Shown: positions 1-8,923, counted from the stretch's first letter. The stretch is 29,587 nt of DNA from an uncultured Dorea sp. (GCF_934294775.1 NZ_CAKRAH010000031.1:1-29587); one strand, 5' to 3'. Program-made: numbers and translations. Notes: generated by a model from the letters alone, not told the origin.

Positions 1-185
1 ATTACATCTCCTTCATAGAATGTAATGTGCTTACCTGTAAGCTCTTCTACTCTTTTTAAAGATTCTTTTGATGAATTACAAAGGTTATCATATACTACAA
101 CCTCATATCCGTCATTCAAAAGTTCCAGTGCTGTGTGACTTCCGATATATCCGGCGCCTCCAGTAATCAATATTTTCTTTGCCAT
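1..185 (-). CDS. galE: UDP-glucose 4-epimerase GalE, N-terminal part (cut by window edge)
   Basis: GalE interconverts UDP-glucose/UDP-galactose and, in many bacteria, UDP-GlcNAc/UDP-GalNAc, using tightly bound NAD. Only the first 61 codons are in the window. They begin MAKKILITGGAGYIGSHTAL, which carries the Rossmann GxxGxxG motif (residues 9-15) and the GYIGSH signature of GalE, followed by the usual YDNL segment that binds the NAD ribose. The ATG at 185 is preceded by AGGAGGT at a normal distance. It lies 11 bases after the stop of the N-acetylhexosamine kinase gene, so it is the third gene of a minus-strand operon. In the bifidobacterial lacto-N-biose pathway GalE recycles the UDP-hexose or UDP-HexNAc made by kinase and transferase, which fits here. 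The family is certain; substrate breadth cannot be read from this fragment. Confidence 0.95.
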   Translation of the reverse strand, partial: MAKKILITGGAGYIGSHTALELLNDGYEVVVYDNLCNSSKESLKRVEELTGKHITFYEGDV

Positions 186-196
186 GACAGTACCTC

Positions 197-1315
197 CTAG
201 TTGTCACTATACTTTTTGACGATTTCGTTTATAGTATACCACTTTTCTTCCATGTCTTCAACAAGCTTGAACTGTGTGCGGCATCTGTCGAGGTTATGTC
301 CTTCTCTGTGGATCTTAAAATACTTATCTCCCTGCAGATAATCTGTAAGGAAACGCATACCACACTCGAATGTCATCGTCTTTGCTCCCATCGGCATCAG
401 TTCGATCTCTTTTTTCGTGAGTTTACCATTGCATCCTTTTAAAAATCCCTTGGTATATAATTCAAATAATTCCATGCTGCATGATACTTTCGAAAGATCT
501 GTCTCATCTTCCAGTGCTGTACTCGCACCGAACCGGATAGAATCTCCAAAGTCATTCATTGCAAGACCAGGCATTACCGTATCCAGATCGATGACGCAGA
601 TACCTTTTCCTGTCTTATCATCCAGCATAACGTTGTTCAGTTTTGTATCATTGTGTGTAACACGAAGTGGAAGCTCATGCTTATCTAACATTTCTGCAAA
701 ATAATTGGCAATCTCTTCTCTTTCAAGAACGAACTGGATCTCTTTTTGTACGGATGCAGCTCTTCCCATTACGTCTTCTTCCACTGCCTGTTTGAATTTT
801 GCAAATCTGTCTCTTGTATCATGGAACTTCTCAATTGTCTCATGCAGTGTCTCTGCCGGATATTCGGACAAAAGACTCTGGAAATTACCAAATGCTACCG
901 CACTTTCATAGAACTGCTCCGGCTTTTCCACCTGGTCAAAGCTGCTTGCGTCTGTGATGAATTTGTACGATCTCCAGTAATCTCCCAGTGAATCCACATA
1001 GTAAGGTTTTCCGTCAACAGCCGGAATTACATTCAGAGTCTCTCTCTCTGGATCGCCACCACTTTCTTCGATTTTTTTCTTTAAAAATGATGTGACTCCC
1101 AGGATATTTTCCATTACGTCTACCGGCTTTGGAAATGCCGTAGAGTTCATTCTCTGCAGGATTACCTTGATTCTTCCCATCTCTGCGATCTCGAATACCA
1201 GAAGATAGGTATCGTTAATGTGTCCACTTCCATATGGACAATCTTTTACTAATGTTCCTTCAAATTTGAAATGTGCAATTGCTTCATCTCTTTGTTCCCG
1301 TGTTACAGGATTCAT
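197..1315 (-). CDS. nahK: N-acetylhexosamine 1-kinase (NahK-like, APH-fold anomeric kinase)
   Basis: Probable cytoplasmic anomeric kinase that phosphorylates GlcNAc/GalNAc at C1 with ATP. The 372-aa protein has the aminoglycoside phosphotransferase fold. The catalytic loop HNDTKLNNVM (residues 221-230) supplies the Brenner-type catalytic Asp223 and a Mg-ligand Asn. VIDLDTVMPG (241-250) supplies the metal-binding Asp. The N-terminal YGSGHINDTY segment (28-37) matches the glycine-rich nucleotide loop of the NahK family. Length and motifs resemble Bifidobacterium NahK (about 360 aa). It starts directly at the stop of the nucleotidyltransferase gene and is followed 11 bases later by galE, so the three genes are translationally linked. 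The context supports GalNAc-1-P/GlcNAc-1-P formation. A related homoserine/choline-type kinase is the alternative, but the galE neighbour makes it unlikely. Confidence 0.88.
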   Translation of the reverse strand: MNPVTREQRDEAIAHFKFEGTLVKDCPYGSGHINDTYLLVFEIAEMGRIKVILQRMNSTAFPKPVDVMENILGVTSFLKKKIEESGGDPERETLNVIPAVDGKPYYVDSLGDYWRSYKFITDASSFDQVEKPEQFYESAVAFGNFQSLLSEYPAETLHETIEKFHDTRDRFAKFKQAVEEDVMGRAASVQKEIQFVLEREEIANYFAEMLDKHELPLRVTHNDTKLNNVMLDDKTGKGICVIDLDTVMPGLAMNDFGDSIRFGASTALEDETDLSKVSCSMELFELYTKGFLKGCNGKLTKKEIELMPMGAKTMTFECGMRFLTDYLQGDKYFKIHREGHNLDRCRTQFKLVEDMEEKWYTINEIVKKYSDN

Positions 1316-2242
1316 TTATTTTCCCTCCCAAAGATGCTGCGGGTACAGTCCTTCGTCTTTCATTCTCTGAATTGCTGCAACCACAACTGGTTTGTCTTCT
1401 TTATAAGTTACTCCATACCATTTATCTGCGGATTTCAGTACCGATACTGTTGCTTTGTCTTCTGCAAGAAGATTACTTACTACAGTTGGCAGGAAATACT
1501 CGCATTTCATAGGATTCTCTTTGATTCCCTTATCAAGGAATGCCGGGAATCCTGCTTTGATCTCATCTAAGATACTCTTAGTGAATCCCCACATATTCAT
1601 AGATACAGTTGTGTCATCCGGTACCTGTACCCATGTGTTGCCATCATCTTCTGTGTATGCAACGCCACCATTGTATTTTTCAATTCTGGTACGCTCTGTT
1701 ACGGATACCAGTTCCCCATTTTCATTTGTCTCGCAGATACCTCTGGATACGTATCCATTATCTGTTACGGTATTTGCAAGGTGATATCCAACCATTGTGT
1801 ATCTGTATTTATCATCATCTGCATGTGTTGACAGATAATCGTAGATCAGCTTGAATGCTTCTACTCCGTAGTAATCATCTGCGTTGATTACAGCGAATGG
1901 TCCGTCGATCTGGTCGATACAGCTATATACTGCATGTGCAGTTCCCCAAGGTTTTACACGTCCTTCTGGTACTTCGTATCCTTCTGGAATGTTGTCGATA
2001 TTCTGATAAGCATATGCTACGTCCATGTATTTTTCCATACGTTTTCCCACATGCTCTTTGAACTCTTCTTCGATCTCGTGCTTGATTATGAATACGACCT
2101 TCTCAAAGCCGGCTCTCTTTGCATCATACATGGAAAAATCCATGATAATATGTCCGTCATTGTCTACAGGATCTAACTGCTTCAGACCTCCGTATCTGCT
2201 TCCCATTCCTGCTGCCATGATCACTAATACTGGTTTATTCAT
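1316..2242 (-). CDS. Nucleotidyltransferase (NTP_transferase fold), probable UDP-sugar/UDP-HexNAc pyrophosphorylase
   Basis: Predicted to join a sugar-1-phosphate to a nucleoside triphosphate, giving NDP-sugar and pyrophosphate. The 308-aa product starts MNKPVLVIMAAGMGSRYGG. The AAGMGSRYGGLKQL stretch is the glycine-rich nucleotide-binding signature of the family, and VINADDYYG carries the Asp residues expected for metal binding. I chose the ATG at 2242 because GGAGG lies 7 bases upstream; a longer in-frame reading (from 2287) would place this ribosome site inside the gene. It is the first gene of the operon with nahK and galE. In Bifidobacterium this slot holds a GalT-type uridylyltransferase. 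Here a pyrophosphorylase-type enzyme would turn HexNAc-1-P directly into UDP-HexNAc. The exact sugar and nucleotide are inferred from context, not from residues. Confidence 0.85.
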   Translation of the reverse strand: MNKPVLVIMAAGMGSRYGGLKQLDPVDNDGHIIMDFSMYDAKRAGFEKVVFIIKHEIEEEFKEHVGKRMEKYMDVAYAYQNIDNIPEGYEVPEGRVKPWGTAHAVYSCIDQIDGPFAVINADDYYGVEAFKLIYDYLSTHADDDKYRYTMVGYHLANTVTDNGYVSRGICETNENGELVSVTERTRIEKYNGGVAYTEDDGNTWVQVPDDTTVSMNMWGFTKSILDEIKAGFPAFLDKGIKENPMKCEYFLPTVVSNLLAEDKATVSVLKSADKWYGVTYKEDKPVVVAAIQRMKDEGLYPQHLWEGK

Positions 2243-2329
2243 TATAATTACCTCCATGTTTTTAGGATCTTTCGTTTCTAGATTCATTGTAGTATAACTG
2301 TTTCCAGAAATCTTTGTCCTATTATTTTC

Positions 2330-2884
2330 TTAATTTGCATTATTTATGTAGTTTAATTGTTCCAGATAGCTGATGAATTTTTCTGCCATTTTCTGATTCT
2401 GTGCATTCACCATAATAGCCGCATGCGCATCATCATAAGAAATAACCTTCTTCTTTTTAAGCATATTATCTTCCGGAAAATCAATGGTTTTCTGAAAACC
2501 ATCCTGTTTTTTGTACTCTTGATATACATCTTCTCCACAGATCAGTACATCCACTGCATCTGCGCCTACCAGCGTTGTCAGCGCTGTCTTTGAGGACAGG
2601 CTTCCTCCATCTTCCGGAATGTTCGCCTGTATCCGGATGATCCCGTCCTTTTCGTCAATGCCTGCGTATTTACAGAAATCTTTGTTCAATTCTTCCGCTT
2701 TCTGCGAATCGCCCCCTGTGACCGCTATATTCAGAAGAACTGTCGTATGTCTGCCTTTGTACATCGTACAGCCAAGGTAGATAGCACCGATTATCACTGC
2801 AAGTATAACCAGCCATATCTTATAATACATCCACAGATATTCTACCTTTTTTCCAAACGGCATTGAACTGAAATTTTTGTCCAA
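2330..2884 (-). CDS. Small membrane-anchored protein of unknown function
   Basis: The 184-aa protein has a short basic N-terminus, one hydrophobic segment at about residues 22-42 (IWLVILAVIIGAIYLGCTMY) and a soluble domain, probably extracytoplasmic. The soluble part alternates strands and helices and contains a TTLVGADAVDVLICGEDVYQEY stretch reminiscent of the lobe of a periplasmic-type binding protein. I recognise no named domain. The start has GGAGG about 10 bases upstream. It is transcribed away from the YesL gene at 3058. It is upstream of, and in the same direction as, the nucleotidyltransferase gene across an 87-base gap, so it may or may not be in that operon. Its neighbours suggest carbohydrate uptake or sensing, but that is guesswork. 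Confidence 0.75.
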   Translation of the reverse strand: MDKNFSSMPFGKKVEYLWMYYKIWLVILAVIIGAIYLGCTMYKGRHTTVLLNIAVTGGDSQKAEELNKDFCKYAGIDEKDGIIRIQANIPEDGGSLSSKTALTTLVGADAVDVLICGEDVYQEYKKQDGFQKTIDFPEDNMLKKKKVISYDDAHAAIMVNAQNQKMAEKFISYLEQLNYINNAN

Positions 2885-2980
2885 ATATACTTCCTCCTTT
2901 TTTCAATGATGACTCAAAAATGATCTGTTTGTTTGACATCATTTTTATTCTGACATCGTATGTAAAATTATAACATATCT

Positions 2981-3009
2981 TTCACATCCTATATATAATA
3001 TGTTACAAT
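2981..3009 (+). promoter_or_regulatory. Predicted sigma-A promoter of the YesL gene
   Basis: TTCACA (2981-2986), a 17-base spacer and TACAAT (3004-3009) form a good vegetative promoter 49 bases before the ATG. A second TATAAT at 2994-2999 lacks a matching -35. Confidence 0.5.
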
Positions 3010-3057
3010 AGTTAGAGATTTTTATTATTATTTATTTTCATACGAGGGATAATTATT

Positions 3058-3702
3058 ATGAGTCGTTTTTTCAACCCCGATAACCCTATTATGGAGTTTA
3101 TCGCAAAAATATTTGATCTGATCCTATTGAACCTGATCTTTATCTTCAGTTGTGTCCCGATCATCACCATCGGCGCATCCACCAGCGCACTTTCCTATGT
3201 GACACTGAAGATGGTCCGTGGTGAAGACCCCTACATCTGGCAGAATTTCTGGAAATCATTCCGCCAGAATTTTAAACAAGGCACACTGATATGGGTATTT
3301 TCCATTCTGGTCTTTATCTTTCTTGGAATGGATTTTTACATCATCAATTCACAGAATACAGTACTGTTTGCAGTGATACGCATTCTCCTCTGGTGTGTAT
3401 GTCTCGTTGCATTATCTGTATTCTTATATGTCTTTCCGGTCATCTCACATTTTGTGTGCAGTACAACACAGGCATTAAAAAATGCAGTTTTTATGACATT
3501 CGGCCACCTGCCGTATACACTGGTAATGTTGGTGATTGCCGGATTGATCCTGTACTTATGCGCCTGCTCTGTTAAGACATTTGCTCTGGTCGTTGTGATC
3601 AGCGGAATCTGCGGATTCTCTGTAGTAGCATTTATCTACAGTATTCTGTTTGACCGGATATTCAAAAAATATGAGCCGGAAAAACCAGATAATATCGAAT
3701 AA
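3058..3702 (+). CDS. YesL/DUF624 family membrane protein
   Basis: A 214-aa integral membrane protein with about five hydrophobic segments (roughly residues 14-40, 74-95, 100-128, 150-172, 175-197). The opening MSRFFNPDNPIMEFIAKIFD and the motif in which the first membrane helix is followed by PIITIGASTSALSYV are typical of the YesL/DUF624 family, as is its length. YesL proteins of Firmicutes are usually encoded next to carbohydrate ABC importers and their regulators. The biochemical role is not established. Here the gene stands alone on the plus strand between two minus-strand units, with its own promoter and a strong terminator directly after it. A GAGGG ribosome site lies about 9 bases before the ATG. 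Confidence 0.9.
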   Translation: MSRFFNPDNPIMEFIAKIFDLILLNLIFIFSCVPIITIGASTSALSYVTLKMVRGEDPYIWQNFWKSFRQNFKQGTLIWVFSILVFIFLGMDFYIINSQNTVLFAVIRILLWCVCLVALSVFLYVFPVISHFVCSTTQALKNAVFMTFGHLPYTLVMLVIAGLILYLCACSVKTFALVVVISGICGFSVVAFIYSILFDRIFKKYEPEKPDNIE

Positions 3703-3713
3703 ATATCAAATAT

Positions 3714-3760
3714 AAAGGGGGCTGTGAAAAATGCGGATATAATTTTTCACAGCCCCCTTT
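3714..3760. terminator. Bidirectional intrinsic terminator
   Basis: A perfect 19-bp stem, 3714-3732 paired with 3742-3760, encloses a 9-base loop. The arms begin and end with A/T runs (AAA and TTTTT), so it can stop the YesL transcript on the plus strand and the patB-end transcript on the minus strand. Confidence 0.92.
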
Positions 3761-3796
3761 TTGATCATCTATTAATTTTTGAAATCAGGACTACCA

Positions 3797-5011
3797 TCAG
3801 GCATTGAATACATATTTGTCCAAGCGATCAAATGCTTCCATAACTCTGGATTTAGGAAGAGCGAGGTTCATACGTATATACCACTCTCCATGAAATGGTT
3901 TTCCACTCTGCCAGAACACACCTGCCTCAAACCCCATATTCAGGAGTTCCCTAAGACTCTTCTCATGTTTTTTACACCATTCCTCACAATTTACAAAAAG
4001 CATATAAGTACCCTGTGGCCTTGACACAGAAACTCCTGCAAAATGTTCATCAATATAATCGCACGCATATCTGACATTTTCTCCAAGTACTTCACATAAT
4101 TCTCCAACCCATTCCCGACCTTCCGGTGTATAGGCTCCCATCAGTGCATGCATAGAAAGAACATTCATCGAATTGTAATGTCCCAGAGAAGATTCTTTTA
4201 CCACACGTTCTTTCAGTCTCTTATTATAAATAATATGGTAACTGCCAATCAATCCCGCCAGATTGAAGGTCTTGGATGGTGCATATAATGCAATCGTTCT
4301 GTTTTTAGCATCTTCGGATATCGATTGCGTTGAAATATGATGGTTCCCGAAAAGAATAATGTCAGACCATATTTCATCTGAGATAACAGTCACATCATAT
4401 TTTTTATAGATTTCCATTGCTTTTTCAATTTCCCAGCGTTCCCACACGCGCCCGGTTGGATTATGCGGTGAGCAAAAAATTGCAGCATGGATTTTATTTG
4501 CTTTAATCTTTTCTTCCATATCTTCAAAATCCATTCTCCAAATTCCCTCTTTATCCATTTTCAACGGGCTGTGTATAATGTGATAACCGTTATTATTCAA
4601 TGTTCCAGTAAAGCCAATATATGTCGGTGCATGCACCAAAACATTATCTCCTGATGAGCAGACTGCATGAAGTGCACTGGCTACTCCACCCAAAACTCCG
4701 TTTTCATAACCAATATGCTCCTTTTTCAAACCCGTCACATGGTTTCTTTCTTCATGCCATTTGATAATTCCATCATAATATTCATCTCTGGTCATAAAAT
4801 ATCCATAAGTCGGGTGTTTTGCTCTCTCAATGATTGCTTCTGTGATTTTGGGCAATGCCGGAAAATTCATATCTGCAACCCACATAGGGATATAGTCCAA
4901 TCCCTCCCTGACTTCTACTTTATCTTTCATTCCAAACATATTCGGAAGGATATCTACTGCCAGAGCATCTTTTCCTTTACGTTCAATAACACTTGTAAAA
5001 TCGTACTTCAT
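3797..5011 (-). CDS. patB: PatB/MalY-type PLP-dependent C-S beta-lyase (cystathionine beta-lyase-like)
   Basis: A 404-aa fold-type I PLP enzyme expected to cleave the C-S bond of cystathionine or other S-substituted cysteines, giving a thiol, pyruvate and ammonia in the cytoplasm. Visible motifs are MWVADMNF (43-50) of the MalY/PatB subfamily, SPHNPTGRVW (181-190) with the PLP-contacting Asn184, SDEIW (211-215) with the Asp that binds the pyridine nitrogen, and APSKTFNLAG (244-253), in which Lys247 is the Schiff-base lysine. Arg380 should bind the carboxylate. It is the last gene after a complete oligopeptide importer, 42 bases from the oppF stop, so the substrate may arrive as a peptide. A GAGGAG site precedes the ATG. 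A plain aminotransferase is possible but MalY/PatB fits better. Confidence 0.9.
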   Translation of the reverse strand: MKYDFTSVIERKGKDALAVDILPNMFGMKDKVEVREGLDYIPMWVADMNFPALPKITEAIIERAKHPTYGYFMTRDEYYDGIIKWHEERNHVTGLKKEHIGYENGVLGGVASALHAVCSSGDNVLVHAPTYIGFTGTLNNNGYHIIHSPLKMDKEGIWRMDFEDMEEKIKANKIHAAIFCSPHNPTGRVWERWEIEKAMEIYKKYDVTVISDEIWSDIILFGNHHISTQSISEDAKNRTIALYAPSKTFNLAGLIGSYHIIYNKRLKERVVKESSLGHYNSMNVLSMHALMGAYTPEGREWVGELCEVLGENVRYACDYIDEHFAGVSVSRPQGTYMLFVNCEEWCKKHEKSLRELLNMGFEAGVFWQSGKPFHGEWYIRMNLALPKSRVMEAFDRLDKYVFNA

Positions 5012-5053
5012 ATTTTCTCCTCTTCTAAAGATACATACGCAACTTTTTATTTT

Positions 5054-6019
5054 TTAATCATACAAATGACATGCAACCTGATGTCCTTTGGATACTTCTT
5101 TTAATTCCGGACGAACTTCATTACATATGTCCATACATTTGCTGCATCTTCCACAAAATCTGCAGCCTTTCGGCGGATCAATCGGACTTGGTACATCTCC
5201 AGTAAGGAAATGTCGTCCTCTGCTTTTTGCAATATCTGGATCTGCGATTGGAATGGATTCCAGAAGTGCCTGCGTATATGGATGATACGGATTCTCATAC
5301 AATTCTGCAGCCGGCGAGATTTCCACCAATTTTCCAAGATACATTACCCCGATATTATCAGAGATATGCTTTACCATCGCCAGGTCATGTGCAATAAAAA
5401 GCATAGTCAGATTACGTTCTCTCTGTAATTTCATCAAAAGATTCATAATCTGTGCCTGAATTGACACATCCAGTGCGGAAATCGGTTCATCACAGAATAG
5501 AAATTCCGGATTTACTGCAAGTGCTCTTGCGATTCCGATTCTCTGTCTCTGTCCTCCTGAAAATTCATGTACATTACGTGTTGCATGTTCCGCATTCAAT
5601 CCAACCATTTCCATGAGTTCCATGACCTTTCTTTTTTCTTCTTCTTTACTATCTGTCAACTGATGAATCCGCATTCCTTCACTTACAATCTGATATACCT
5701 TCTGATGCGGATCCAGTGATGCATATGGATCCTGAAAGATTGTCTGTATTTTCTGAGTAAATATGCTTTTTTCTGCTTTACTCATATGATGCACATCTTT
5801 CCCCTGATACAATACCTGCCCGTCTGTTTTGGAAAGAATTCCTGTACATGTTTTTCCACAAGTTGTTTTTCCGCATCCAGATTCCCCTACAATTCCAAAC
5901 GTTTCACCTTTATGAATCGTAAAAGATACGTCATCGACCGCTTTTAACATATGCCTGCGACCTGCCGGAAAATATTTTTTCAGATTTTTTACTTCTAATA
6001 CAATTTCTTTTTCTATCAT
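5054..6019 (-). CDS. Oligopeptide/dipeptide ABC transporter ATPase, OppF/DppF type
   Basis: A 321-aa cytoplasmic ATPase subunit that powers peptide import. Walker A is GESGCGKT (45-52), the signature is FSGGQ (153-157), and Walker B ends in Asp-Glu at 177-178. The C-terminal oligopeptide extension carries a cysteine cluster (GCRFCGRCSKCMDIC), which in some dipeptide transporter ATPases binds a [4Fe-4S] cluster. The gene overlaps the preceding ATPase gene by four bases (ATGA), a classic translational coupling, and has GGAGGAAG upstream. It is fifth in the order binding protein, permease, permease, ATPase, ATPase, lyase. Confidence 0.95.
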   Translation of the reverse strand: MIEKEIVLEVKNLKKYFPAGRRHMLKAVDDVSFTIHKGETFGIVGESGCGKTTCGKTCTGILSKTDGQVLYQGKDVHHMSKAEKSIFTQKIQTIFQDPYASLDPHQKVYQIVSEGMRIHQLTDSKEEEKRKVMELMEMVGLNAEHATRNVHEFSGGQRQRIGIARALAVNPEFLFCDEPISALDVSIQAQIMNLLMKLQRERNLTMLFIAHDLAMVKHISDNIGVMYLGKLVEISPAAELYENPYHPYTQALLESIPIADPDIAKSRGRHFLTGDVPSPIDPPKGCRFCGRCSKCMDICNEVRPELKEVSKGHQVACHLYD

Positions 6020-7032
6020 ACGTTCTTCCTCCCAAACGGAACATCACATCTGTCTGCCCGTTCATCCATCAGCCAGCAGGAAACACTGTGATTCTCTGTA
6101 AGCTGTACTGTTTCCGGCTTTTCTTCTGCACAAATTTCCATTGCATATGGACATCTTGGGCAAAATCCACAGCCTTTTGGCGGCTTTATCATATCAGGTA
6201 TGTTTCCTTCGATTGTATTCAAAATACTTTTATCTTCACTATCAATCCTTGGGACAGATTGCAAAAGTGCCCATGTATACGGATGCTGTTGATTATAAAA
6301 AATATCTCTTGCAGTCCCTCTCTCAACGATTTCACCTGCATACATGATGATAATTTCATCTGCCATATCTGCAACTATCCCCAAATCATGTGTGATAATG
6401 ATAATCGACATACCCGTTTTTTCCTGTAATTCCTCCATCAGAGCGATGATCTGTGCCTGAATTGTCACATCCAGTGCAGTTGTCGGTTCATCTGCAATCA
6501 GAAGTTTGGGATATGTGACCATCGCACAGGCAATCATAACTCTCTGTCGCATACCTCCTGAAAGTTCATGCGGATATTTATTCATACATCCTTCCGGGTC
6601 AGGTATACCTGTCAATTTTAACATTTCCAGAGATCTCGTTGAAATTTCTTTTTTAGATAATCCTGGTTCATGATTCTCAAGATTTTCCTCAATCTGTTTT
6701 CCAACTTTCATTGTTGGATTCAACGAAACCAATGCATCTTGAAAGACCATAGAACACTCTTTCCCACGAAATGCATTCCATTCTTTTTCTGTATATCCGG
6801 TAATCTCTTTTCCCCGATATAGGATATGACTTTCCGTGCTTATTTTTCCGGGTTTTTCAATCAATCCCATCAATGATTTGGCTGTGACAGATTTTCCACA
6901 TCCTGATTCCCCTACAATAGCAGTAGTCTTCCCTTTTTTCACATCAAAAGAAATTCCTCTTACGGACTGTACCTCGCCTGCATAGGTAAAATAAGATACA
7001 GATAAGTTCTTTACTTCCATCAGCTTTTCCAT
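6016..7032 (-). CDS. Oligopeptide/dipeptide ABC transporter ATPase, OppD/DppD type
   Basis: The partner ATPase (338 aa) of the importer. Walker A is GESGCGKS (41-48), the signature LSGG is at 157-160, and the Walker B Asp-Glu is at 181-182, followed by PTTALDVTIQAQI, typical of OppD/DppD. The C-terminal tail again shows a Cys-rich motif (GCGFCPRCPYAMEIC). A GGAGG lies upstream of the ATG at 7032, 18 bases after the permease gene. The two ATPases are distinct subunits and should form a heterodimer. Confidence 0.95.
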   Translation of the reverse strand: MEKLMEVKNLSVSYFTYAGEVQSVRGISFDVKKGKTTAIVGESGCGKSVTAKSLMGLIEKPGKISTESHILYRGKEITGYTEKEWNAFRGKECSMVFQDALVSLNPTMKVGKQIEENLENHEPGLSKKEISTRSLEMLKLTGIPDPEGCMNKYPHELSGGMRQRVMIACAMVTYPKLLIADEPTTALDVTIQAQIIALMEELQEKTGMSIIIITHDLGIVADMADEIIIMYAGEIVERGTARDIFYNQQHPYTWALLQSVPRIDSEDKSILNTIEGNIPDMIKPPKGCGFCPRCPYAMEICAEEKPETVQLTENHSVSCWLMDERADRCDVPFGRKNV

Positions 7033-7050
7033 TTTATACTTCCTCCAGGC

Positions 7051-7950
7051 TTACTTTACAATTTTAGGTTCCAATGCCGTTCTAAGGACATCCCCCAGAA
7101 GATTAAAACTAAGTACTGTACAAAGAATTAAAACTCCCGGGAATACAGCAAGATATGGTGCATCCAAGATGTGCCCCTGTGCACTCTGCAGCATACTTCC
7201 CCAGGAAGCTCTCGGTATCTGTACCCCCAGTCCTAGAAAACTAAGAGAAGATTCCATTAAGATTGCATTTGCAACACCAAGACTGGCTGCTACGATTATC
7301 GGTCCCATAATATTGGGAACAATATGTTCTATTGCAATCCGCAAGTTTCCTGCTCCCAGATTTCTCGCAGCAGTTACATAATCTCTCTCTTTGACAGACA
7401 TCGTCTCTGCCCTTGTAATCCTTGCGACCTGTGCCCATGAGAACAAACTAAGTACGGCAATCAGAGTGAAGATTCCAGGTCGCAGAATTGTATTCAGCAC
7501 TACCATTAACAACATGCTCGGCAATGCAAGAAAAATATCCGTAAACCGCATCAAAAGCATATCGATTTTTCCGCCAAAATATCCTGCTGTGATACCAATC
7601 ACCGTTCCTATGATCACTGTCATAATCATAGAACAGAATCCGACAGAAAGCGAAATACGTCCACCATAAAGTGCTCTGGTAAAATAATCTCTCCCGTATT
7701 CATCCGTTCCCAAAATATGTTTTGCCGAAATTCCCTGTAGTTTTTCCGTTACATTAATCTTATTCGGATCATACGGACTAAGTGGTGCCAAAATAGATGC
7801 TATAATAATAATCAGAAGAACGATAACACTGACTAATGCCACCTTATTGGAAAACAGTTCTTTTTTTATATCCTTCCACACACTGTGATCATAAGAAATC
7901 TGTTCTTCATTTTTTTCTTTTTTCAATCTTCTAAATCTTGTATCAGTCAT
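7051..7950 (-). CDS. Peptide ABC transporter permease, OppC/DppC type
   Basis: A 299-aa inner-membrane permease with the OppC N-terminal region (one helix around residues 30-55), then five further helices. The LGTDEYGRDYFTR motif of this family precedes the transmembrane domain, and the EAA loop DYVTAARNLGAGNLRIAIEH couples to an ATPase. I placed the start at the ATG at 7950, where AAGGAGGG sits 8 bases upstream; the longer in-frame reading would run far into the preceding permease gene. With this start it overlaps that gene's stop by eight bases. Confidence 0.93.
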   Translation of the reverse strand: MTDTRFRRLKKEKNEEQISYDHSVWKDIKKELFSNKVALVSVIVLLIIIIASILAPLSPYDPNKINVTEKLQGISAKHILGTDEYGRDYFTRALYGGRISLSVGFCSMIMTVIIGTVIGITAGYFGGKIDMLLMRFTDIFLALPSMLLMVVLNTILRPGIFTLIAVLSLFSWAQVARITRAETMSVKERDYVTAARNLGAGNLRIAIEHIVPNIMGPIIVAASLGVANAILMESSLSFLGLGVQIPRASWGSMLQSAQGHILDAPYLAVFPGVLILCTVLSFNLLGDVLRTALEPKIVK

Positions 7951-8905
7951 TTGCCATACCCTCCTTTTTAATTCTCGGATCTGCAAATGCATACAAAATA
8001 TCTGCGATAAAATTTCCAATAACCAGAATAATACCTGAAAGCATAACGTATGCCATAATCACTGGATAATCTCTTACACCAATTGCTGTCATTGCAAGCG
8101 TACCGATTCCCGGCCATCCAAATACACTTTCAATAATGAAAGAACCACAGACAATAGATGCCAGATTCATACCCAGCAAAGTAATAATTGGGAGTAACGT
8201 ATTTTTTAAAATATGTTTTTTCAAGAGTCTGCCTCCAGTTGTTCCTTTTGCTTTTGCTGCAAGAACATATTCTTCTCCTAACTGCCCAATTGTATTGGAA
8301 CGGATATAACGGATAAACACAGCAAGATTGGAAAGACTTAATGTGATACAGGGCATGATCATATGTTTTACTGTATCCAGAAACGATTTATTTCCGACAG
8401 AATGCATACCTGACGACGGAAGAATATGAAGCTTTGCTGCAAATACAATAATCAGTACCATTCCAAGCCAGAACGATGGAATGGACATTCCGATATAGGA
8501 AATTCCACTGATGATATTGTCAATCCAGGTATTTTTACGGTATCCCGACCAAAGTCCCAGCGGAATTGCAAGAAGAAGCGACAAAATAAGTGCAGCTCCC
8601 ATCAGCTGTAAGGTTGCAGGAAGCCTCTTTACAATCTGCTCTGTTACAGAAGTATTATTCGCAAGTGAGATACCAAAATCTCCTTTCAACACTTCTCTTG
8701 CCCATCCCAGATACTGCTCTGGCAGGCTCTTATTCAGTCCAAGATTTTCTCTGATTGCTTCTTTCTCTTCATCCGACATCTGCTCATTAAGATACATTCC
8801 AGATATATCACCTGGTGCCGCATAGATAACCGCAAAAGAGAAAAAAGAAATTAAAATCGCAACAATAATTAGTTGTATTCCTTTCTTTGCACAATATTTC
8901 GCCAT
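7943..8905 (-). CDS. Peptide ABC transporter permease, OppB/DppB type
   Basis: A 320-aa inner-membrane permease. The N-terminal helix and the following LPEQYLGWAREVLKGDFG segment match OppB/DppB, and the EAA loop reads EYVLAAKAKGTTGGRLLKKH. The start MAKYCAKKG at 8905 is favoured over an upstream in-frame codon (8950), because AAGGAG lies just before it and the earlier codon falls inside a hairpin. It follows the binding-protein gene after an 84-base gap that holds this hairpin, and it is translationally coupled to the next permease. Confidence 0.93.
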   Translation of the reverse strand: MAKYCAKKGIQLIIVAILISFFSFAVIYAAPGDISGMYLNEQMSDEEKEAIRENLGLNKSLPEQYLGWAREVLKGDFGISLANNTSVTEQIVKRLPATLQLMGAALILSLLLAIPLGLWSGYRKNTWIDNIISGISYIGMSIPSFWLGMVLIIVFAAKLHILPSSGMHSVGNKSFLDTVKHMIMPCITLSLSNLAVFIRYIRSNTIGQLGEEYVLAAKAKGTTGGRLLKKHILKNTLLPIITLLGMNLASIVCGSFIIESVFGWPGIGTLAMTAIGVRDYPVIMAYVMLSGIILVIGNFIADILYAFADPRIKKEGMAND

Positions 8906-8923
8906 CTTTCTTTTCTCCTTTAA

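Noticed and set aside
3797..5011. PatB-like enzyme as a beta-eliminating enzyme for O-glycosyl-serine
   Set aside because: An attractive link to the GH129 theme, but no residue supports it and no family precedent is known to me.
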